Shown here one piece after another: positions 7,084 through 9,199 of a stretch of 9,199 nucleotides of DNA. A program made the position numbers and the translations under genes. Under the pieces are notes generated by a model. It ran no database searches. It was given only the letters and a program-made list of their open reading frames with translations, and had not been told where the DNA came from. The DNA is from JAQBFJ01 sp032123435. Lineage in GTDB: Bacteria > Verrucomicrobiota > Kiritimatiellia > UBA8416 > JAQBFJ01. The DNA lies in the NCBI GenBank assembly GCA_032123435.1, contig JAQBFJ010000263.1, positions 1 to 9,199 of the forward strand. The letters run 5' to 3'. Numbering within the stretch: the stretch's first letter is position 1; every line of letters begins with the position of its first letter.

Positions 7084-8283
7084 CTAACTCGTGCTCAGCA
7101 AGGTTTCGAGACAATGTTCCTGGATGTGGTAAAACTCCTTTATCTTATTGACCTTGGCCAGAAGACCTTCCCGATCCACAGTTGAGTCGTGCTTCACCGC
7201 AAGGAGCATCTTGTTCTTACTTGTGTGTTCCAGAGAGACAAACTCAAGGATCTGGGTTGTATAGCCATGTGCCTCAAGCAGAAGGGCACGCATGCTGTCA
7301 GTTACCATTTCCGCTTCCTGCCCAAGGTGAAGACCAAACTGGAGGATGGGTTCTATGATCTCAGGACTGCACAGTTGTTGCCTGATTTGTTTGTGGCAAC
7401 ATGGGGCACACATGATGATTTCCGCACCAGAACGGATGCCCATGTGAATTGCCTGATCGGTGGCCGTATCGCAAGCGTGCAATGCAATCATAATGTGGAT
7501 TGTCTCCGGCGCATAGTTGCTGACGTCACCCTGATGAAAACACAGACTGTCTATGGCGAGCGTTTTCGCGACCTCATTACAAAACCGCACGAGATCTTCT
7601 CGCAATTCGATGCCGGTCACTTGCGCCTGGACATCAAGCGAATTCCGGAGAAAATCATGGACTGCAAATGTCAAATACCCTTTCCCGGACCCGAAGTCCA
7701 CTACGTGAACGTCATTTGTATTCGAGATCCTGGATGACACAAATGCATGCCGGAAAATCTCCAGGAACTTATTGATCTGCTTCCATTTTCGAGACTTTGA
7801 TGGGATGATGCGATGTTTCTCATTGGTGATTCCCAGCGCAGTTAGGAACGGGTTGTTGGGATCAAGCAAACGCTCCTTGTCCCGATCGTGCTTCTCTGAA
7901 GGCACAGCATCGTGGCTCGCCTCGCTCAAACTCCAGGTGCATTTACCTTTCCGGCTAAACTCCAGCTGGACATCCTCAGTCAATGAAAACAAGCGGACGC
8001 TCCTGAAAGGATCTCCAATAAGTTCACCAATCGTCTCCACACCAGTGGCCACCGGGGCGTTCTTCGTGACCTCCTTGGTCTTGTAGCAATAGATCAAGGA
8101 AAGGCAGTTCTGATCCTTAACGGTAAGCTTCCTGACAAGAATGCGCTTCAGCCCTGATTCTTGGCCTCGGTATTTTCCGAGAACCAGTTTAACAAACGTA
8201 TTCTGCTCAAGACTGTTCCTCAAAAGGTTCAGGAACCGATCTCTATAGTTGGGTACATGGTGAAGGGAAACACTGTCGGCCAT
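7084..8283 (-). CDS. SAM-dependent methyltransferase, Methyltransf_32 (METTL25/RRNAD1-like)
   Basis: A 399-residue protein. The SAM-binding motif I is VVDFGSGKGYL (194-204), followed by GIELRED (224-230) as the acidic ribose-binding strand. LHACDTATD (268-276) and CAPCCHKQ (292-299) are the pair of motifs I associate with the Methyltransf_32 family, which includes METTL25 and RRNAD1 of eukaryotes. The N-terminal 160 residues carry no motif I know and may bind the substrate. The substrate of bacterial members is, to my knowledge, not established; an RNA or protein target is a guess. The start at 8283 has AAGGA about eight bases upstream. It lies 35 bases downstream of the PIN toxin gene on the same strand and converges on the importer operon with a 42-base gap. 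Confidence 0.85.
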   Translation of the reverse strand: MADSVSLHHVPNYRDRFLNLLRNSLEQNTFVKLVLGKYRGQESGLKRILVRKLTVKDQNCLSLIYCYKTKEVTKNAPVATGVETIGELIGDPFRSVRLFSLTEDVQLEFSRKGKCTWSLSEASHDAVPSEKHDRDKERLLDPNNPFLTALGITNEKHRIIPSKSRKWKQINKFLEIFRHAFVSSRISNTNDVHVVDFGSGKGYLTFAVHDFLRNSLDVQAQVTGIELREDLVRFCNEVAKTLAIDSLCFHQGDVSNYAPETIHIMIALHACDTATDQAIHMGIRSGAEIIMCAPCCHKQIRQQLCSPEIIEPILQFGLHLGQEAEMVTDSMRALLLEAHGYTTQILEFVSLEHTSKNKMLLAVKHDSTVDREGLLAKVNKIKEFYHIQEHCLETLLSTS

Positions 8284-8318
8284 TTATAGATCCTTCCTTT
8301 GTTATGCTAACGCTATCT

Positions 8319-8762
8319 TCACGGGCGCGGCTTGTCCGTGTCCAGTGGAAGATTTTGTTCGACCTGTTTGTTTTCAATTTGCCAGAACTGACCAGGTGAG
8401 ACAATCAAGACATCTCCGGCTTTCTTGATGTCAAGTAGGTCCTTGTCTCCCGTAATAATACAGTCACACGTTCCGGAAATTGCGGTGGCGATGATGTTGT
8501 CATCATCTGGATCTCTTGAAACTGGAGAAGGAAGGGCTTGTGTGCCGACAACGGAGCAACGTGATCTCAACAGGCTTGCAACAGCATTTGTTTCTCGAGT
8601 TGTGAATTTGAACTTGCCGGTGAGTTTGTTTTTGACTTCATCAAGAATGAAGCTGGAAAGAACAACGTCGTGATTGAGCACGCAGTGCTCAAGAAGCTCG
8701 TTGCATACACCGTGCGAAATGAACGCGGCAATGAGAACGTTTGTATCTATGACTATCCTCAT
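8319..8762 (-). CDS. PIN-domain toxin, putative endoribonuclease (VapC-like, COG1569 type)
   Basis: A 147-residue PIN domain. The acidic active-site residues are visible: Asp6 in VIDTNVLIAAF, Glu42 in LDEVKNKL, Asp86-88 in SRDPDDDNIIATA, and Asp106 in IITGDKDLLDI. The ending SPGQFW (122-127) is also typical of this PIN subgroup. PIN toxins cut RNA with bound magnesium or manganese and are held in check by their antitoxin; the RNA target of this one is unknown. The last 20 residues are a polar tail beyond the core domain. Its ATG overlaps the antitoxin stop by 4 bp (ATGA) and no clear ribosome site precedes it, so translation is probably coupled. No catalytic residue appears lost, so it is likely functional. 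Confidence 0.9.
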   Translation of the reverse strand: MRIVIDTNVLIAAFISHGVCNELLEHCVLNHDVVLSSFILDEVKNKLTGKFKFTTRETNAVASLLRSRCSVVGTQALPSPVSRDPDDDNIIATAISGTCDCIITGDKDLLDIKKAGDVLIVSPGQFWQIENKQVEQNLPLDTDKPRP

Positions 8763-8977
8763 GACACGAGATCGAACACGTCTTGATCGGTATAGATTTC
8801 GTTCTTGGATGCCTTGCTCAGCATCGAATTGCGGATGGATCGAAAGCGACGAACGAATAAATAGTCACGAAGAGACTCACGCACGATATCACTTCGCGAG
8901 ACCCCATCCATTTTCGACAATCTCTCAAGCTCTAATTTCATCTGCTCTGGAACGCTTATTGTTATTGTGCTTCTCAT
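8759..8977 (-). CDS. Ribbon-helix-helix antitoxin of the PIN toxin pair
   Basis: A 72-residue CopG/Arc-type protein. The N-terminal strand STITISVPEQ (3-12) would pair in a dimer and enter the DNA major groove. Two helices follow, about 11-24 and 27-41 (SRSDIVRESLRDYLF). The acidic C-terminal part NEIYTDQDVFDLVS (59-72) is the likely toxin-binding segment, as in similar antitoxins. The start at 8977 has GAGGAG about five bases upstream. It is the first gene of the pair and probably represses its own promoter by binding the palindromic sites just upstream (8997-9023). Family and pairing are clear; function is inferred from context. Confidence 0.9.
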   Translation of the reverse strand: MRSTITISVPEQMKLELERLSKMDGVSRSDIVRESLRDYLFVRRFRSIRNSMLSKASKNEIYTDQDVFDLVS

Positions 8978-8996
8978 AATATCTCCTCTCTTTATC

Positions 8997-9023
8997 CTGT
9001 AATAGAATATATTACAGCTGTAA
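8997..9023. promoter_or_regulatory. Palindromic operator of the toxin-antitoxin operon
   Basis: Two overlapping perfect palindromes share a half-site. CTGTAATA (8997-9004) and TATTACAG (9010-9017) form an 8-5-8 inverted repeat. TTACAGCTGTAA (9012-9023) is a continuous 12-bp palindrome. There are thus three CTGTAA/TTACAG half-sites. The proposed -10 box falls in the five-base spacer and the rest fills the -10/-35 spacer, so bound repressor would block RNA polymerase. Binding by the adjacent ribbon-helix-helix antitoxin is inferred. Confidence 0.75.
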
Positions 9024-9032
9024 GAAAGTCAA
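9004..9032 (-). promoter_or_regulatory. Promoter of the antitoxin-toxin operon
   Basis: Read on the minus strand, TTGACT (9027-9032) is followed by exactly 17 bases and then TATTCT (9004-9009), five of six and four of six matches to the sigma-70 consensus. Transcription would start near 8997, giving a leader of about 20 bases that contains the antitoxin ribosome site. The overlap with the palindromic operator strengthens the call. Confidence 0.7.
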
Positions 9033-9109
9033 TAGTATTCTTTGGTCGAACGACTTAACCCGTCTTTACCCGTTCGAGGGCAAAAGAGCCGTTTTCGCTG
9101 GAGTTTTGC

Positions 9110-9199
9110 TCACAGGTCTGCCCCACATTTTTTCTTGAGGTCTTCCAGTCGAGGCGGCGGCTGTTCCGGCAAAGTGAGATTCAACTGGTAGAGCAGCAG
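9110..9199 (-). CDS. C-terminal end of an unidentified protein (partial, runs off the right edge)
   Basis: Reading from the right edge on the minus strand, a frame gives 29 residues and a TGA stop at 9110-9112. It ends LTLPEQPPPRLEDLKKKCG followed by ADL. The proline-rich and then charged ending, with codon use like its neighbours, looks like a real protein tail. I considered a transposase terminus but cannot identify the family from this much. The region between it and the antitoxin promoter (9033-9109) holds only a near-perfect 10-bp tandem repeat (CTTAACCCGT / CTTTACCCGT, 9054-9073) and a 7-bp inverted repeat (TCGAACG 9046-9052, CGTTCGA 9071-9077). Neither has a T-run to mark a terminator. 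Confidence 0.45.
   Translation of the reverse strand: MLLYQLNLTLPEQPPPRLEDLKKKCGADL

Noticed and set aside
7189..7737. 182-codon open frame on the plus strand opposite the methyltransferase
   Set aside because: The minus-strand frame has clear methyltransferase motifs; the plus frame has none.
7084..8283. RsmA/KsgA-type rRNA dimethyladenosine transferase
   Set aside because: The NPP[YF]-type catalytic motif of that family is missing; the LHACDTATD and APCCHKQ motifs instead match Methyltransf_32.
8320..8340. Hairpin CACGGGC/GTCCGTG at the end of the toxin gene
   Set aside because: It is inside the coding end, has a mismatch in the minus-strand RNA that matters here, and is not followed by a T-run, so it is not supported as a terminator.

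Overview
The window looks like a bacterial chromosome segment with moderate G+C and short intergenic gaps. It carries carbohydrate-type import genes, an ECF sigma/anti-sigma pair and a toxin-antitoxin pair. Nothing fixes the taxon. A solute-binding protein fused to a permease, plus a heavily enlarged second permease, made me think of the PVC group (Kiritimatiellota, Lentisphaerota, Verrucomicrobiota) or a similar polysaccharide-using lineage, but that is inference from memory, not from a marker gene.

Layout, left to right. On the minus strand, positions 1-990 hold an ECF sigma factor and, overlapping its stop by 4 bp, a membrane-anchored zinc-finger anti-sigma factor that runs off the left edge. 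A divergent intergenic region (991-1224) separates them from a plus-strand three-gene operon (1225-7041): a MalK/UgpC-type ATPase, a 928-residue solute-binding protein fused to a MalF-type permease, and a 637-residue MalG-type permease with a very large extracytoplasmic insert. Converging on this operon, from the right, are minus-strand genes: a METTL25/Methyltransf_32-like methyltransferase (7084-8283), a PIN-domain toxin (8319-8762) and a ribbon-helix-helix antitoxin (8759-8977) with a readable promoter and operator. The last 90 bases hold the C-terminal end of another minus-strand gene.

How the genes work together. The operon encodes a complete type I ABC importer with no separate binding-protein gene, because that protein is tethered to the first permease. 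One extra membrane segment after the binding domain keeps it outside while the permease N-terminus is inside. The first permease also has an extra two-helix hairpin, and the second carries about 390 residues between TM1 and TM2 containing four copies of a motif I recognise from GH42 beta-galactosidases. This insert is the most unusual thing here and may be a glycan-binding or binding-protein-docking module. The divergent sigma/anti-sigma pair may control the importer, but no site proves it. The antitoxin, toxin and possibly the methyltransferase form a second transcription unit, probably autoregulated through three TTACAG/CTGTAA half-sites around the -10 box.
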